Under the pieces are notes generated by a model that saw nothing but the letters and a program-made list of their open reading frames with translations, made no database searches and was not told the DNA's origin. Below are positions 32,078-41,976 of a DNA stretch of 64,000 bases, piece after piece. The position numbers and the translations under genes are program-made. Source of the DNA: Prevotella sp. khp7 (lineage in GTDB: Bacteria; Bacteroidota; Bacteroidia; Bacteroidales; Bacteroidaceae); the NCBI RefSeq assembly GCF_900109055.1, contig NZ_FOIV01000003.1, positions 310,001 through 374,000 on the forward strand, given 5' to 3'. The stretch's first letter is position 1; the number at the start of each line of letters is the position of its first letter.

Positions 32078-33865
32078 TTATACGTTGGCTTTCTCTATCC
32101 AATGCCGGACTTCGTCGACAGAGGGCTTCTGCATGTCGAGCTTGTACTTCTTGACAATGTCGCCAATCTTCTGCTGCAGGCCCTGAGGCTTCTCGTCCTT
32201 GATGTTTGAGATCAGGTTGAAACCAGCCTTGCGGAGTACGGGTACCCACTCTTCTGTGACACCAATCTCTGCCCATTCGGCGGGACTGCTCTGTGGCATC
32301 TTCTTCTCGGGCTTCATCTGGGGGAACAGCATCACCTCGCCAATGGCAAACTTACCAGTGAGCAGCATCACCAGACGATCGATACCGATACCGATACCAA
32401 ATGTAGGAGGCATACCATATTGTAATGCGCGCAGGAAGTCGTGATCGATAATCATGGCCTCGTCGTCGCCCTTGTCAGCGAGCTTCATCTGCTCGATGAA
32501 ACGCTCCTCCTGATCGATAGGATCGTTGAGCTCAGAATAGGCGTTGGCAAGCTCCTTACCGTTAACCATCAGCTCGAAACGCTCAGTAAGTCCGGGCTTA
32601 GAGCGGTGCATCTTGGTAAGAGGACTCATCTCAACGGGATAGTCGGTAATGAAGGTCGGCTGGATGAAGGTTCCCTCACAGAACTCGCCAAAGAGCTCGT
32701 CGATCAGTTTACCCTTACCCATGGTCTCATCTACATCCATACCCTTAGAGAGGCAGAACGCACGAATCTCGTCTTCGCTCTTGCCGTCGCAGTCGAAACC
32801 GGTCTTCTCCTTGATAGCATCGAGGATAGGCAGACGGCGGAAAGGCGCGCGGAACGAGATGACCTTTCCGTCGATCTCAACCTCGGGCTTGCCGTTTACG
32901 GCTGTGCAGATTTCCTCCAGCATCTTCTCTGTGAAGGTCATACCCCACAGCAGGTCCTTATAGCTTACATAAAGCTCCATGCAGGTGAACTCGGGGTTGT
33001 GGGTCTTGTCCATACCCTCGTTGCGGAAGTTCTTACCCATCTCATACACACCCTCAAAGCCACCCACGATAAGGCGCTTCAGGTAGAGCTCTGTGGCAAT
33101 ACGCATGTACATATCCTGATTCAGAGCGTTGAAATGGGTAATGAACGGACGGGCAGATGCACCACCGGCGATGTTCTGCAGGATAGGGGTGTCAACCTCT
33201 GTATAGCCAGCATCGTCGAGAATGCGGCGCATGGTGCGGATGATGGTGGCACGCTTGAGGAAGGTGTCTTTCACACCCGCGTTCACCACCAGGTCGACGT
33301 AGCGCTGGCGATAGCGCAGCTCGGGATCGTCGAATGCATCATATACCTTACCGTCGGCATCGGTCTTTACCACAGGTAGTGGCTTCAAGCTCTTGCTCAA
33401 CACGGTCAGCTCCATCACGTGAACGCTGATCTCGCCTGTCTTTGTGCGGAACACATAACCTTTCACGCCAATGAAGTCGCCCAGGTCGAGGAGCTTCTTG
33501 AAGACAATGTTATAGAGGTCTTTGTTTTCGCTGGGACAGATGGAGTCACGCTGTACGTACACCTGAATACGGCCTTTGGAGTCCTGCAACTTAGCGAAGG
33601 CGGCCTTGCCCATGACGCTCTTGCTCATGATTCGTCCGGCAATGCTCACTAAACGGCTGTTCTCTGGTGTGGCCGTCTCACGCACATCGTTGCCTTCCTC
33701 GTCTTTTCCAATGACGGGCAGGTCCTCGAAGTTCTCAATAATATCTGTGCTCCATGCATTTACGGGAAACTCTGCTGCAGGATAGGGGTTAATACCCATG
33801 TTGCGCAGCTCCTGCAGGCTCTGGCGCCTGCCGATTTCTTGTTCACTTAACTCTAGAATGTTCAT
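32078..33865 (-). CDS. lysS: Lysyl-tRNA synthetase, class II
   Basis: A 595-residue class II aminoacyl-tRNA synthetase. An N-terminal OB-fold anticodon-binding domain (VSIAGRIMSKSVMGKAAFAK, about 70-89) precedes the catalytic core with motif 2 FRNEGMDKTHNPEFTCMELY and motif 3 GIGIGIDRLVMLLTGK. It is about 90 residues longer than E. coli LysS because of a C-terminal helical extension (from about residue 515, ending SVDEVRHWIEKANV), a feature common in Bacteroidota. It charges tRNA-Lys. It is first in the lysS-gpsA-pgi-HAD operon, behind a strong promoter. Confidence 0.97.
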   Translation of the reverse strand: MNILELSEQEIGRRQSLQELRNMGINPYPAAEFPVNAWSTDIIENFEDLPVIGKDEEGNDVRETATPENSRLVSIAGRIMSKSVMGKAAFAKLQDSKGRIQVYVQRDSICPSENKDLYNIVFKKLLDLGDFIGVKGYVFRTKTGEISVHVMELTVLSKSLKPLPVVKTDADGKVYDAFDDPELRYRQRYVDLVVNAGVKDTFLKRATIIRTMRRILDDAGYTEVDTPILQNIAGGASARPFITHFNALNQDMYMRIATELYLKRLIVGGFEGVYEMGKNFRNEGMDKTHNPEFTCMELYVSYKDLLWGMTFTEKMLEEICTAVNGKPEVEIDGKVISFRAPFRRLPILDAIKEKTGFDCDGKSEDEIRAFCLSKGMDVDETMGKGKLIDELFGEFCEGTFIQPTFITDYPVEMSPLTKMHRSKPGLTERFELMVNGKELANAYSELNDPIDQEERFIEQMKLADKGDDEAMIIDHDFLRALQYGMPPTFGIGIGIDRLVMLLTGKFAIGEVMLFPQMKPEKKMPQSSPAEWAEIGVTEEWVPVLRKAGFNLISNIKDEKPQGLQQKIGDIVKKYKLDMQKPSVDEVRHWIEKANV

Positions 33866-33898
33866 CTCAAATATTCGAATATCTTACTTTTGTGGCTG

Positions 33899-33929
33899 CA
33901 AAGTTACGAATTTATCCCGAAAAAAGCAA
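33899..33929 (-). promoter_or_regulatory. Promoter of the lysS operon
   Basis: On the minus strand TTG (plus-strand CAA 33927-33929) lies 20 bases before TAACTTTG (plus-strand CAAAGTTA 33899-33906), 33 bases upstream of the ATG. Confidence 0.7.
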
Positions 33930-33965
33930 GGATAGGGTAAATATTTGCAAAAAATAACTCAAAGA

Positions 33966-33997
33966 TTTGTATGGTTTGGAAAAAAAAATTATATTTG
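33966..33997 (+). promoter_or_regulatory. Promoter of the ROK-menaquinone operon
   Basis: TTTG at 33966-33969 and TATATTTG at 33990-33997 are exactly 20 bases apart. It is the only clear promoter found between 33.9 and 43 kb on this strand, and the genes that follow are tightly packed. Confidence 0.75.
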
Positions 33998-34057
33998 CAA
34001 CGTAAAACCGTTAGCAGAAAGAGTCATAGACAGCAAATATTCTAAAAAACAATCAAC

Positions 34058-35062
34058 ATGGATAATAACCCACTGGTAGATACCGTAGACAAAATCAAGA
34101 CCCGCGTTGTGGGCGTAGATATCCGCCTTGAGAGAACAACCTTTGCCGTAGTTGACATCAGGGGGGATATCGTAGCACAAGATTATTTCGATACGAGAGA
34201 TTATGGTGACATCAATGACTTCGCGACAGTGCTGTGTGAGAAGATTATCATGCTTGTCGAGGAGAACGGTGGCATTGAGACTGTCCGCTCCGTGGGTGTC
34301 AGTGCGCCCAGTGCCAGCGCGATTTCCAATTGTATAGAAAATGCAGCCAATCTGCCATGGAAGGGCGTTATCCCCTTGGGAGCCATGTTGCGCGACAGGT
34401 TGGGACTGGCAGTCGCTGTGGCCAACGATGCGCATATCACAGCTTTGAGCGAGAAGTCGTATGGCAGTGCTCACGGCATGAAAGACTTCGTAATCGTATC
34501 TCTCAGTCATGGCGGTCTTGGCAGTTGCTTCTATTCCAATGGTCAGCCTCATCTGGGCTGTGATGGTTTCGCTGGCGAGGTGGGACATACCTGTGTGGTC
34601 CTGAATGGTCGTCAGTGTGGCTGTGGCAACAAAGGTTGTCTGGAGACTTATTGCTCTAAGGCAGGACTGGTGAGAACGGCTGAAGAGCTTCTCGCCGAGA
34701 GCAAGGAACCCTCGCTGCTAAGTGAATTGCCGGATATGAATGTCCTGTCTATCGCTCAGTGCTGCGACAAGGGGGACAAGGTGGCTATTGAGGCTTATCG
34801 CTTTACAGGTGATATGCTGGGCTTAGGTCTCGCGAACTATGCCTCGGTGCTGAATCCCGAGGCTATCATCCTTACGGGTGACATGGTACAGGCAGGCAAA
34901 TGGCTGCTCAAGCCCATGCGCGCTTCGTTTGAAAGACATGTGTTCCGTAACATCAAAAACAAGACACGTATCCTCGTGTCGATATTGAAGGAGGGTGAGC
35001 GCGATGTACTGGGTGCCAGTGCCTTGGCGTGGGATGTGAAGGAATATTCATTATTCAAATAA
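34058..35062 (+). CDS. ROK-family protein, copy 1
   Basis: A 334-residue ROK (repressor/ORF/kinase) protein without the DNA-binding N-terminus, so of kinase type. The zinc/structural motif CGCGNKGCLETYC (about 188-200) and catalytic-Asp region AVANDAHITA (about 122-131) are present. Against the ROK consensus the phosphate-binding loop differs: VIVSLSHGGLGSCF replaces the usual TxGTGIGxG, so ATP use may be altered. The N-terminal VVGVDIRLERTTFAVVD also departs from DIGGT. ROK kinases phosphorylate glucose, N-acetyl sugars or similar. It is followed 21 bases later by a close paralogue and both precede the men genes. Confidence 0.85.
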   Translation: MDNNPLVDTVDKIKTRVVGVDIRLERTTFAVVDIRGDIVAQDYFDTRDYGDINDFATVLCEKIIMLVEENGGIETVRSVGVSAPSASAISNCIENAANLPWKGVIPLGAMLRDRLGLAVAVANDAHITALSEKSYGSAHGMKDFVIVSLSHGGLGSCFYSNGQPHLGCDGFAGEVGHTCVVLNGRQCGCGNKGCLETYCSKAGLVRTAEELLAESKEPSLLSELPDMNVLSIAQCCDKGDKVAIEAYRFTGDMLGLGLANYASVLNPEAIILTGDMVQAGKWLLKPMRASFERHVFRNIKNKTRILVSILKEGERDVLGASALAWDVKEYSLFK

Positions 35063-35083
35063 AAACAATACAAACAAAACTTT

Positions 35084-36064
35084 ATGGAGGAATATAATCT
35101 TAAAACCAGAGTTGTCGGAGTTGATATCAGTAATGAGCTAACGACTTATGCCATCGTCGATATTCGTGGTAACGTATTGGCGGAAGAGTCGTTCTCGACA
35201 GAAGACTATCCTGATGTCAACAACTTCGTGACAGCACTTAGCGACAAGCTCGTGATGCTCGTTGAGAACAATGGCGGCTACGAGACCATCCGTTCTATCG
35301 GTGTCAGCTGTCCGAGCGCCAGCTCTGTTTCCGGCTGTATAGAGAATGCTGCCAATCTGCCTTGGAAAGGTATCGTTCCTTTGGCAGTTATGCTTCGCGA
35401 TAGAATAGGCTTGGCTGTAGGACTCGCAAACGATGCTCATATCTCAGCCCTTGGTGAACATACTTTCGGTAGTGCTCACGGCATGTCGAACTTTGTCGTT
35501 ATAAGCCTTGGCGTAGGTATCGGCAGTTGTTTCTTCTCTGAAGGCAATGACCACAGAGGTCATCTGGGTTATGCAGGTGAGTTCGGACATACCTGTATTG
35601 CTGATCGTGGCCGTGAGTGTGGCTGCGGTCATGAGGGGTGTCTCGAAGCATATGTGGGTGCTGCCGGTATCGTGCGTACGGCACGTGAGATTATGGAAGA
35701 GTCGGATAAGCCCTCGCTGATGCGCGATGCGGCACGTCTCACCCCACGTATCATTTGTGAATTCTGCGAGAAGGGCGACGAACTGGCTATAGAGACCTAC
35801 CGCCGAACGGGTTACTACCTGGGTATCGGCCTTGCTAATTATGCCTCGATAGTCGATCCTGAGGCTATCATCCTCACGGGTGGCATATCGCATGCCGGTA
35901 AGTGGTTGCTTAACCCTACCTACGAGTCGTTTGAAGACCATGTGTTCGGTAATCTGAAAGGTAAGGTAAAGATATTGCTGTCGAAGCTCGACGATCGTGA
36001 ACGCGATGTGCTCGGTGCCAGTGCCCTTGCTTGGAGCGTACCGGAATACTCGCTTTTTAAGTAG
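35084..36064 (+). CDS. ROK-family sugar kinase, copy 2
   Basis: A 326-residue paralogue of the preceding protein; long stretches such as NAANLPWKG, GSAHGM, GLANYAS and RDVLGASALAW are shared. Unlike copy 1 it keeps a more standard phosphate loop, VVISLGVGIGSCFF, together with CGCGHEGCLEAYVG (zinc motif) and LANDAHISA (catalytic Asp). It is therefore the better candidate for an active glucokinase-like enzyme. It lies 21 bases after copy 1 and 26 before the hotdog thioesterase, with no promoter seen in either gap. Confidence 0.87.
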   Translation: MEEYNLKTRVVGVDISNELTTYAIVDIRGNVLAEESFSTEDYPDVNNFVTALSDKLVMLVENNGGYETIRSIGVSCPSASSVSGCIENAANLPWKGIVPLAVMLRDRIGLAVGLANDAHISALGEHTFGSAHGMSNFVVISLGVGIGSCFFSEGNDHRGHLGYAGEFGHTCIADRGRECGCGHEGCLEAYVGAAGIVRTAREIMEESDKPSLMRDAARLTPRIICEFCEKGDELAIETYRRTGYYLGIGLANYASIVDPEAIILTGGISHAGKWLLNPTYESFEDHVFGNLKGKVKILLSKLDDRERDVLGASALAWSVPEYSLFK

Positions 36065-36090
36065 TTAGGAATCAGTAATATTGAGAATTA

Positions 36091-36507
36091 GTGGACGTAG
36101 AAAGAATAAACTTTATTATTAAAGAGAAGCCGAATTTGAGTACTGCGCTCGGGATGGAGTTCATCTCCACGCCAGAGAAAGATACTTGTATGGCACGCAT
36201 GAGGGTTGATGAGCGAAATCGTCAGCCCTTCGGCTTTCTTAGTGGAGGAGCCTCGCTGGCCCTGGCTGAGAATGTGGCAGGTGTCGGTTCATCAGCCCTT
36301 TGTCCAGGTTGTGCCTGTGTGGGTATCGAGGTCAGTGGAAGTCATGTCAAGGCTGTGGCCGAAGGAGATACTGTTACGGCTTTCGCACGTATGCTTCATA
36401 AAGGAAAAACACTGCATGTGTGGAATGTAGATATCAAAGATACCGCTGGTGACCTGATCTCGAATGTACGCGTCACCAACTATATCATTAAACAGAAGAA
36501 AGAATGA
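36091..36507 (+). CDS. menI: Hotdog-fold thioesterase, probable DHNA-CoA thioesterase
   Basis: A 138-residue single hotdog domain of the PaaI/YdiI type. The helix segment RQPFGFLSGGASLALAENVA (about 45-64) with the catalytic Glu, and VGIEVSGSHVKAVAEGDTV, match 1,4-dihydroxy-2-naphthoyl-CoA thioesterases. Placement directly before menF, with a four-base overlap (ATGA), supports a role in releasing DHNA from MenB's product. The start is a GTG at 36091; the next in-frame Met (MEFIST) would remove part of the first helix. The gene symbol rests on context as well as motif. Confidence 0.82.
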   Translation: MDVERINFIIKEKPNLSTALGMEFISTPEKDTCMARMRVDERNRQPFGFLSGGASLALAENVAGVGSSALCPGCACVGIEVSGSHVKAVAEGDTVTAFARMLHKGKTLHVWNVDIKDTAGDLISNVRVTNYIIKQKKE

Positions 36508-37559
36508 CAGGACTGGCTATATTCCGTCTGCCTCATGCTTCTGAGGTGACATGTGTCCGTCAGGTGAAAGGCACGCCTGAAGAACTCAGATCGTGCCAGG
36601 AACTCAATGGACGTTCAGGTTTTGTCGTGGCTCCTTTTGAGGTGACCCCCTCGCAGCCCATTCTCCTTATTCATCCTGATTATACAGAGACCATGGCTGT
36701 GGATGACGTGATGCATATTCCTGATATGCCCTCTTTTGAGGGCTCATCTGTCTGTACCAATGTCTCTGGTTCGCGCGGCACCTATGCCATCGATTTTGCC
36801 AACTTCCATTCCCAACTGAGCCTTGGCTTTTTCCAGAAGATCGTCTTGGCCCGTTGTACTGATGTCGAGGTTGACAGGCCTCTTCCGCCTCTGGAACTCT
36901 TCCGTCGTGCCTGCATGCGATACCCTCGCATGTTCATTGCGCTCGTATGGACTGAGAAGAGTGGCTGTTGGCTTACGGCTACACCAGAGATATTGCTCGA
37001 AGGTGTGGGCAACCATTGGCGTACCATCGCCCTTGCCGGTACCATGCAGCTCGAAGGCGAGCAACTTTCGGGTGAAGGTGAGACGATTACGTGGAGCACG
37101 AAGAATATTCAGGAACAGCGGATTGTGGCTACATATATCACAGAGTGTCTCGAACAGTTTACCAGTGACTTTCATGAGGAAGGACCCTGTACAGTTCGTG
37201 CCGCTAATCTGGTCCATCTTCGTAGCGACTTCACGTTCTCGTTATCCGATAACGGACATATAGGCGATCTCTTACATGCTTTGCATCCTACGCCTGCTGT
37301 CTGTGGACTGCCTAAGCGCGCGGCCCACCACTTTATCATCCATAACGAGTATGCCTCGCGCCGATACTATAGTGGTTTCATGGGAATGCTGGGGACAGAG
37401 GAAACCCATCTTTATGTGTCTCTGCGCTGTATGAATATAGAAGGTGGTCTTTACCATCTCTATGCAGGAGGCGGTTTGCTGAAAGACAGTAGCGAGGAAA
37501 TGGAATGGCAAGAGACTGAGGCCAAGCTCCAGACCATGCGTAAGATTTTAGAAAAATGA
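36504..37559 (+). CDS. menF: Isochorismate synthase
   Basis: A 351-residue chorismate-binding enzyme. Typical elements: FFQKIVLARCTDVEVDRPL, CWLTATPEILLEG, the LAGTMQLEGEQ loop, HLRSDFTFSLSDNG, and the C-terminal AVCGLPKRAAHHFI and RRYYSGFMGMLG. It converts chorismate to isochorismate, the first committed step of menaquinone synthesis. An EntC role (siderophore) is unlikely because menD, menB, menC and menE follow. It overlaps the thioesterase by four bases. Its length is shorter than E. coli MenF but usual for this phylum. Confidence 0.92.
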   Translation: MTGLAIFRLPHASEVTCVRQVKGTPEELRSCQELNGRSGFVVAPFEVTPSQPILLIHPDYTETMAVDDVMHIPDMPSFEGSSVCTNVSGSRGTYAIDFANFHSQLSLGFFQKIVLARCTDVEVDRPLPPLELFRRACMRYPRMFIALVWTEKSGCWLTATPEILLEGVGNHWRTIALAGTMQLEGEQLSGEGETITWSTKNIQEQRIVATYITECLEQFTSDFHEEGPCTVRAANLVHLRSDFTFSLSDNGHIGDLLHALHPTPAVCGLPKRAAHHFIIHNEYASRRYYSGFMGMLGTEETHLYVSLRCMNIEGGLYHLYAGGGLLKDSSEEMEWQETEAKLQTMRKILEK

Positions 37560-37568
37560 ATATATTCT

Positions 37569-39113
37569 ATGTATAGTAATAAGGATAACGTCAATATACT
37601 CACAACCTTGTTAGTGGCTCATGGCATACGACATGCGGTGGTCTGTCCGGGAAGCCGTAACTCGCCCATCGTGCATAATCTCAACGAATGTCCCGACATC
37701 GTGTGTTATCCCGTCACCGATGAGCGCTCTGCAGGTTTTTATGCCTTGGGTATGGCACAGGCATTGCGACAGCCTGTCGTGGTGTGTGTCACCAGCGGTA
37801 CGGCCTTGCTCAATCTCACTCCTGCGGTGGCTGAGGCTTATTACCAGCATGTGCCCCTTGTAGCCATCTCAGCTGACCGTCCTCAGCAGTGGATTGATCA
37901 GCTTGATGGTCAGACGCTTCCTCAGCCCGATGCCTTAGGACATTTCGTGAAGAAAGCCGTCTCGCTGCCAGAACCAACAGACGATGAACAGCACTGGTAT
38001 TGTAATCGCTTAGTTAACGAAGCCTTGTTGGCTTGTGCTAATCAGGGCTGTGGACCTGTGCATATCAATGTGCCTATCAGCGAACCCCTGTTCGACTATA
38101 CTGTCTCGGCTTTACCTCAAGAACGTTGTATCAGAATGACGGCTGCCGACATCACCGCACCTACGCTCAGTCATGTGGAACGCATGTTCATGTCGGCTAA
38201 GCGTCCTATGCTCATCTGCGGTCAGCCGATGAATCCTGGTTTCGACGAAGCTGTGGCACTCGTGGGAAGTGATGATAGTTACGTGCCCGATTTCGTGCTA
38301 TGCACCGGTGGCTCCATCGTGAGCAAACGCCTGAAGCGTTTCCTGCGCAAGGCTCGTGAGGTGTGGATGGTGAACGAAACAGGTGAGGTGACCGATACGT
38401 TTATGAATCTTACGCAGGTGATTCAGGGTGATGGCAAACTGGTAGCCGACCATGTGCAGCATCTGCTCGAAGCCCGCCCTCATCCGTTTGTCATGATGTG
38501 GGATGAACTGCTCAGACGTGTGCGCGCTCATGCAGAAAGCTACGAGCCCGCCTATTCCCAGATGGCTGTTGTGAAAACCTTCGAGTCACGTATAAGTGGT
38601 GCTGAGGTACACTATGCCAACTCCACTGCCATCCGTCTGGCTAATATCTATGCCCGGCATCCTGTGTGGTGTAATCGTGGCGTAAATGGCATTGAGGGTT
38701 CACTTTCTACAGCAGCAGGTTTCTCTTGTGTTACTGATGAACAGGTGTTCTGTATCATTGGTGATCTGAGTTTCTTCTATGACCAGAACGCCCTTTGGAA
38801 TCAGAATCTGCAAGGCAACCTGCGTATTCTGCTGCTCAACAATGGTAAAGGAGGTATCTTTAACATGCTGAAAGGTTTGGAGCAGAGTGGGGCTCGTGAC
38901 AGGTTTGTCGCCGCAGAACACCATACCTCCGCGGAGGGTATCTGTCTACAGAACAATGTGCGGTATCTGAAGGCGGAGAATATGGGAGAGATGTTGAAGG
39001 GTGTCGACACCTTATTGAATATGGAAAGCAGTCGTCCCGTGCTCCTCGAGGTGTTTACTGACGCTAGTGAGGATGAGCGGGTATTCAAGGATTATTATAA
39101 AACATTAAGATAA
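37569..39113 (+). CDS. menD: SEPHCHC synthase MenD (2-succinyl-5-enolpyruvyl-6-hydroxy-3-cyclohexene-1-carboxylate synthase)
   Basis: A 514-residue thiamine-diphosphate enzyme. The N-terminal Pyr domain shows [15 protein letters not shown] and [14 protein letters not shown]; the catalytic Glu region follows the usual pattern. The C-terminal ThDP-binding motif is [18 protein letters not shown] (about 397-414), then [11 protein letters not shown]. It joins isochorismate to 2-oxoglutarate-derived succinic semialdehyde. It lies nine bases after menF and overlaps menB by one base. Confidence 0.95.
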   Translation: MYSNKDNVNILTTLLVAHGIRHAVVCPGSRNSPIVHNLNECPDIVCYPVTDERSAGFYALGMAQALRQPVVVCVTSGTALLNLTPAVAEAYYQHVPLVAISADRPQQWIDQLDGQTLPQPDALGHFVKKAVSLPEPTDDEQHWYCNRLVNEALLACANQGCGPVHINVPISEPLFDYTVSALPQERCIRMTAADITAPTLSHVERMFMSAKRPMLICGQPMNPGFDEAVALVGSDDSYVPDFVLCTGGSIVSKRLKRFLRKAREVWMVNETGEVTDTFMNLTQVIQGDGKLVADHVQHLLEARPHPFVMMWDELLRRVRAHAESYEPAYSQMAVVKTFESRISGAEVHYANSTAIRLANIYARHPVWCNRGVNGIEGSLSTAAGFSCVTDEQVFCIIGDLSFFYDQNALWNQNLQGNLRILLLNNGKGGIFNMLKGLEQSGARDRFVAAEHHTSAEGICLQNNVRYLKAENMGEMLKGVDTLLNMESSRPVLLEVFTDASEDERVFKDYYKTLR

Positions 39114-39964
39114 TGAGAAACTGGAAAGAAATCAAGAAGTTCGAAGAGATTCTGTTCGAAGAATATAACGGTATTGCTAAGATTACCATTAATCGTCCGC
39201 AGTATCGTAATGCCTTTACGCCTAAGACCACCTGGGAGTTGTCGCAGGCTTTCGCTCTATGTCGTGAGATGCAGGACATATCTGTGGTGTTGCTTACTGG
39301 TGCGATGTCTGATGTGCCAGAAGGTAAAACGCTTGGCGATGTGAAGCATGCTTTCTGTAGCGGAGGTGATATGCATGTAAAGGGACGTGGTGGCTATGTC
39401 GACGAACAAGGTGTGCCCCGTCTCTCTGTGCTCGATGTGCAGATGCAGATTCGTCGCCTGCCCAAACCTGTCATCGCTATGGTGAATGGTTATGCCATTG
39501 GTGGAGGTCATGTGCTTCATTTGGTATGTGATCTCACCATCGCCTCTGAGAATGCCATCTTCGGACAGACAGGTCCTAAGGTGGGCTCCTTCGATGCCGG
39601 CTTCGGCTCTTCCTATCTGGCTCGTATCGTTGGTCAGAAGAAAGCGCGTGAAATCTGGTTCCTCTGCCGTCAGTATAGTGCAAAGGAGGCCGAGGAAATG
39701 GGCATGGTCAATAAGGTGGTGCCCATCGAGCGACTTGAAGATGAGTGTGTAGAGTGGGCAGAGATCATGATGGAACGCTCGCCTTTGGCTCTGCGTATGA
39801 TCAAGGCAGGTCTCAATGCAGAACTCGACGGTCAGGCAGGTATTCAGGAGTTGGCTGGCGATGCCACCATGCTCTATTATTTCCTTGACGAAGCCCAGGA
39901 GGGTGGAAAAGCTTTCCTTGAAAAGCGTAAACCAGATTTCAAGAAATACCCAAAGATGCCATGA
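39113..39964 (+). CDS. menB: 1,4-dihydroxy-2-naphthoyl-CoA synthase
   Basis: A 283-residue crotonase-fold enzyme. [32 protein letters not shown] (oxyanion hole and substrate loop), [19 protein letters not shown] and [19 protein letters not shown] are specific to MenB. It closes the ring of O-succinylbenzoyl-CoA to form DHNA-CoA. The C-terminal tail ([19 protein letters not shown]) is also diagnostic, since it reaches across the hexamer. It overlaps menD by one base and menC by four. Confidence 0.97.
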   Translation: MRNWKEIKKFEEILFEEYNGIAKITINRPQYRNAFTPKTTWELSQAFALCREMQDISVVLLTGAMSDVPEGKTLGDVKHAFCSGGDMHVKGRGGYVDEQGVPRLSVLDVQMQIRRLPKPVIAMVNGYAIGGGHVLHLVCDLTIASENAIFGQTGPKVGSFDAGFGSSYLARIVGQKKAREIWFLCRQYSAKEAEEMGMVNKVVPIERLEDECVEWAEIMMERSPLALRMIKAGLNAELDGQAGIQELAGDATMLYYFLDEAQEGGKAFLEKRKPDFKKYPKMP

Positions 39965-40977
39965 CCTATGAGATAGAGGAGCGACTGCTCCATTTCAAAC
40001 AGCCTGCAGGAACGTCGCGTGGCGTTTATCTGACTCGGAAGAGCTGGTTCGTCCATCTGTCGGATGACAATCATGTCGGGGTGGGAGAGTGTGCGCCATT
40101 GCCTGACTTGAGTTGTGATGCGATGGCCGATGAGGCTTATACGGCTAAACTACATCAGTTTTGTGAGGCTCTCTGTCAGTCTGGCACCATCGACTATGAG
40201 GCTATGCGCCCCTATCCCTCTATGCTCTTTGGACTGGAGACTGCTTGGCTTAACCTCCAGCATGGTGACTTGCTTTTCGATACCCCTTTCAGTCGTGGTG
40301 AGGTAGGCATCCCTATCAATGGCCTTGTGTGGATGGGAAACTATGATGAGATGCTCCAGCGCATGGAAGAGAAGCTGGCCAAGGGATTCAGATGTGTGAA
40401 ACTTAAAATCGGTGCCATCGATTTCGATCAGGAACTCGACCTCGTCAAGCGTATCCGTGAGCGATTCTCCTTCCACGAGGTTCAGTTACGCCTCGATGCC
40501 AATGGCGCCTTTCCTTTTGAAGATGCCCTCTATAAGCTTGAACTGCTCTCGCAGTATGCCATCCATAGTATTGAGCAGCCTATCAAGGCTCAGCAATGGG
40601 GCTTCATGGCGCAGCTCTGTCGTGAATCGCCTCTGCCCATCGCCCTTGATGAAGAACTCATCGGTGTCAACGATCCTGAGATGAAGCATCACATGCTCAG
40701 CACCATTAAACCCGCTTATATCGTGCTTAAGCCCTCACTTCATGGAGGTATGCAAGGTTGTCGGGAGTGGATTGCCGCAGCCGACGATCTGGGCATTGGC
40801 CATTGGATTACCTCTGCCCTTGAGAGCAATGTCGGGCTTAATGCCATTGCCCAGTTCACTTCCGACGTCTATCGTTCAGTTCCTATGCTCATGCCTCAGG
40901 GCCTCGGTACAGGTCAGCTTTTCACCGACAACATCCCTATGCCCCTCGAAATACGTGGTGATCAATTATGGCGATGA
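39961..40977 (+). CDS. menC: o-Succinylbenzoate synthase
   Basis: A 338-residue enolase-superfamily enzyme. The catalytic lysine pair is in CVKLKIG (about 140-146); metal ligands follow in [16 protein letters not shown] and IALDEELIG, and the second catalytic Lys in [10 protein letters not shown]. The capping domain begins with [16 protein letters not shown]. It dehydrates SHCHC to o-succinylbenzoate. It overlaps menB by four bases and menE by ten. The order menB-menC-menE is typical for the phylum. menH was not found in the window. Confidence 0.93.
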   Translation: MTYEIEERLLHFKQPAGTSRGVYLTRKSWFVHLSDDNHVGVGECAPLPDLSCDAMADEAYTAKLHQFCEALCQSGTIDYEAMRPYPSMLFGLETAWLNLQHGDLLFDTPFSRGEVGIPINGLVWMGNYDEMLQRMEEKLAKGFRCVKLKIGAIDFDQELDLVKRIRERFSFHEVQLRLDANGAFPFEDALYKLELLSQYAIHSIEQPIKAQQWGFMAQLCRESPLPIALDEELIGVNDPEMKHHMLSTIKPAYIVLKPSLHGGMQGCREWIAAADDLGIGHWITSALESNVGLNAIAQFTSDVYRSVPMLMPQGLGTGQLFTDNIPMPLEIRGDQLWR

Positions 40978-41942
40978 CATTAGAAGCATTTCTGTCTGAA
41001 TGGAATGATGCCTCTGAGTTTGTCCATGTGCAGACCAGTGGTAGTACAGGTGCTCCCAAGCCTATGTCGGTTGAGAAGCGCCGCATGTTGGCCTCTGCCC
41101 GTATCACGTGCGATTTCCTTGGTCTTCGGTCTGGCGATACGGCTTTATTGTGCATGTCGCTCGATTATATCGCAGGCAAGATGATGGTCGTCCGTTCCAT
41201 AGAACGTGGTCTGAAACTTATTTCCGTCGAACCCTCAGGTCATCCGCTTAGTAATGTGGAATATGTCGATTTTGCCGCAATGGTACCTATGCAGGTCTAC
41301 AACTCCCTACAGGTTCCTGAGGAACGTGAACGTCTCATGCGGATCCGTCACCTCATTATCGGTGGTGGCGCCATCGACGATCAGATGGCAGCTGAGTTGC
41401 GCACTTTCCCCAATGCGGTGTGGAGTACGTATGGCATGACCGAGACTCTTTCGCATATAGCTCTTCGTCGGATTAGTGGTCCGGACGCTTCCGAGTGGTA
41501 CACGCCGTTCCCCTCTGTACGGGTGACTCATAACGATGAAGGCTGTCTTGTTATCAATGCTCCTGAGGTTTGTGAAGAACCACTTGTTACCAATGATATT
41601 GTTGAGTTCTCGTCTGATCATTCAAAATTCCGGATTATCGGGAGAAGAGACAACGTTATCTGTTCTGGTGGTATAAAGATACAGATAGAGGAAGTTGAGC
41701 GCCATTTGCGTCCGCATTTGCATGTACCTTATTTATTAACGAAGCGTCACGACCCAAAGTTTGGTGAGGTCGCGGTGTTACTCACCGAGGGATCTGTAGA
41801 AGAGGCTCGTGAGGTCTGTCAGCGCATGCTGTCCAAATACCACCAGCCTCGCTATTATCTCCATGTGGCTCGCATTCCTCTCACAGAGACAGGTAAACCT
41901 GCCCGTCAAGAAGCTATACGTCTTGCCGAAACTGTTTTGTAA
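40968..41942 (+). CDS. menE: o-Succinylbenzoate-CoA ligase
   Basis: A short (324-residue) member of the AMP-forming ligase family. The P-loop QTSGSTGAPKPMSVEK (about 24-39), YGMTETLSHIALR, IGRRDNVICSGGIKIQIEEV and the C-terminal LTETGKPARQE are visible. It activates o-succinylbenzoate to its CoA thioester for MenB. It is much shorter than the 480-residue Bacillus enzyme because the N-terminal region is reduced, which is common in Bacteroidota. It overlaps menC by ten bases and ends the menaquinone set. Confidence 0.92.
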   Translation: MAMTLEAFLSEWNDASEFVHVQTSGSTGAPKPMSVEKRRMLASARITCDFLGLRSGDTALLCMSLDYIAGKMMVVRSIERGLKLISVEPSGHPLSNVEYVDFAAMVPMQVYNSLQVPEERERLMRIRHLIIGGGAIDDQMAAELRTFPNAVWSTYGMTETLSHIALRRISGPDASEWYTPFPSVRVTHNDEGCLVINAPEVCEEPLVTNDIVEFSSDHSKFRIIGRRDNVICSGGIKIQIEEVERHLRPHLHVPYLLTKRHDPKFGEVAVLLTEGSVEEAREVCQRMLSKYHQPRYYLHVARIPLTETGKPARQEAIRLAETVL

Positions 41943-41976
41943 CTAAGAATATAAACCTAAAACAAAATATAAAAGG

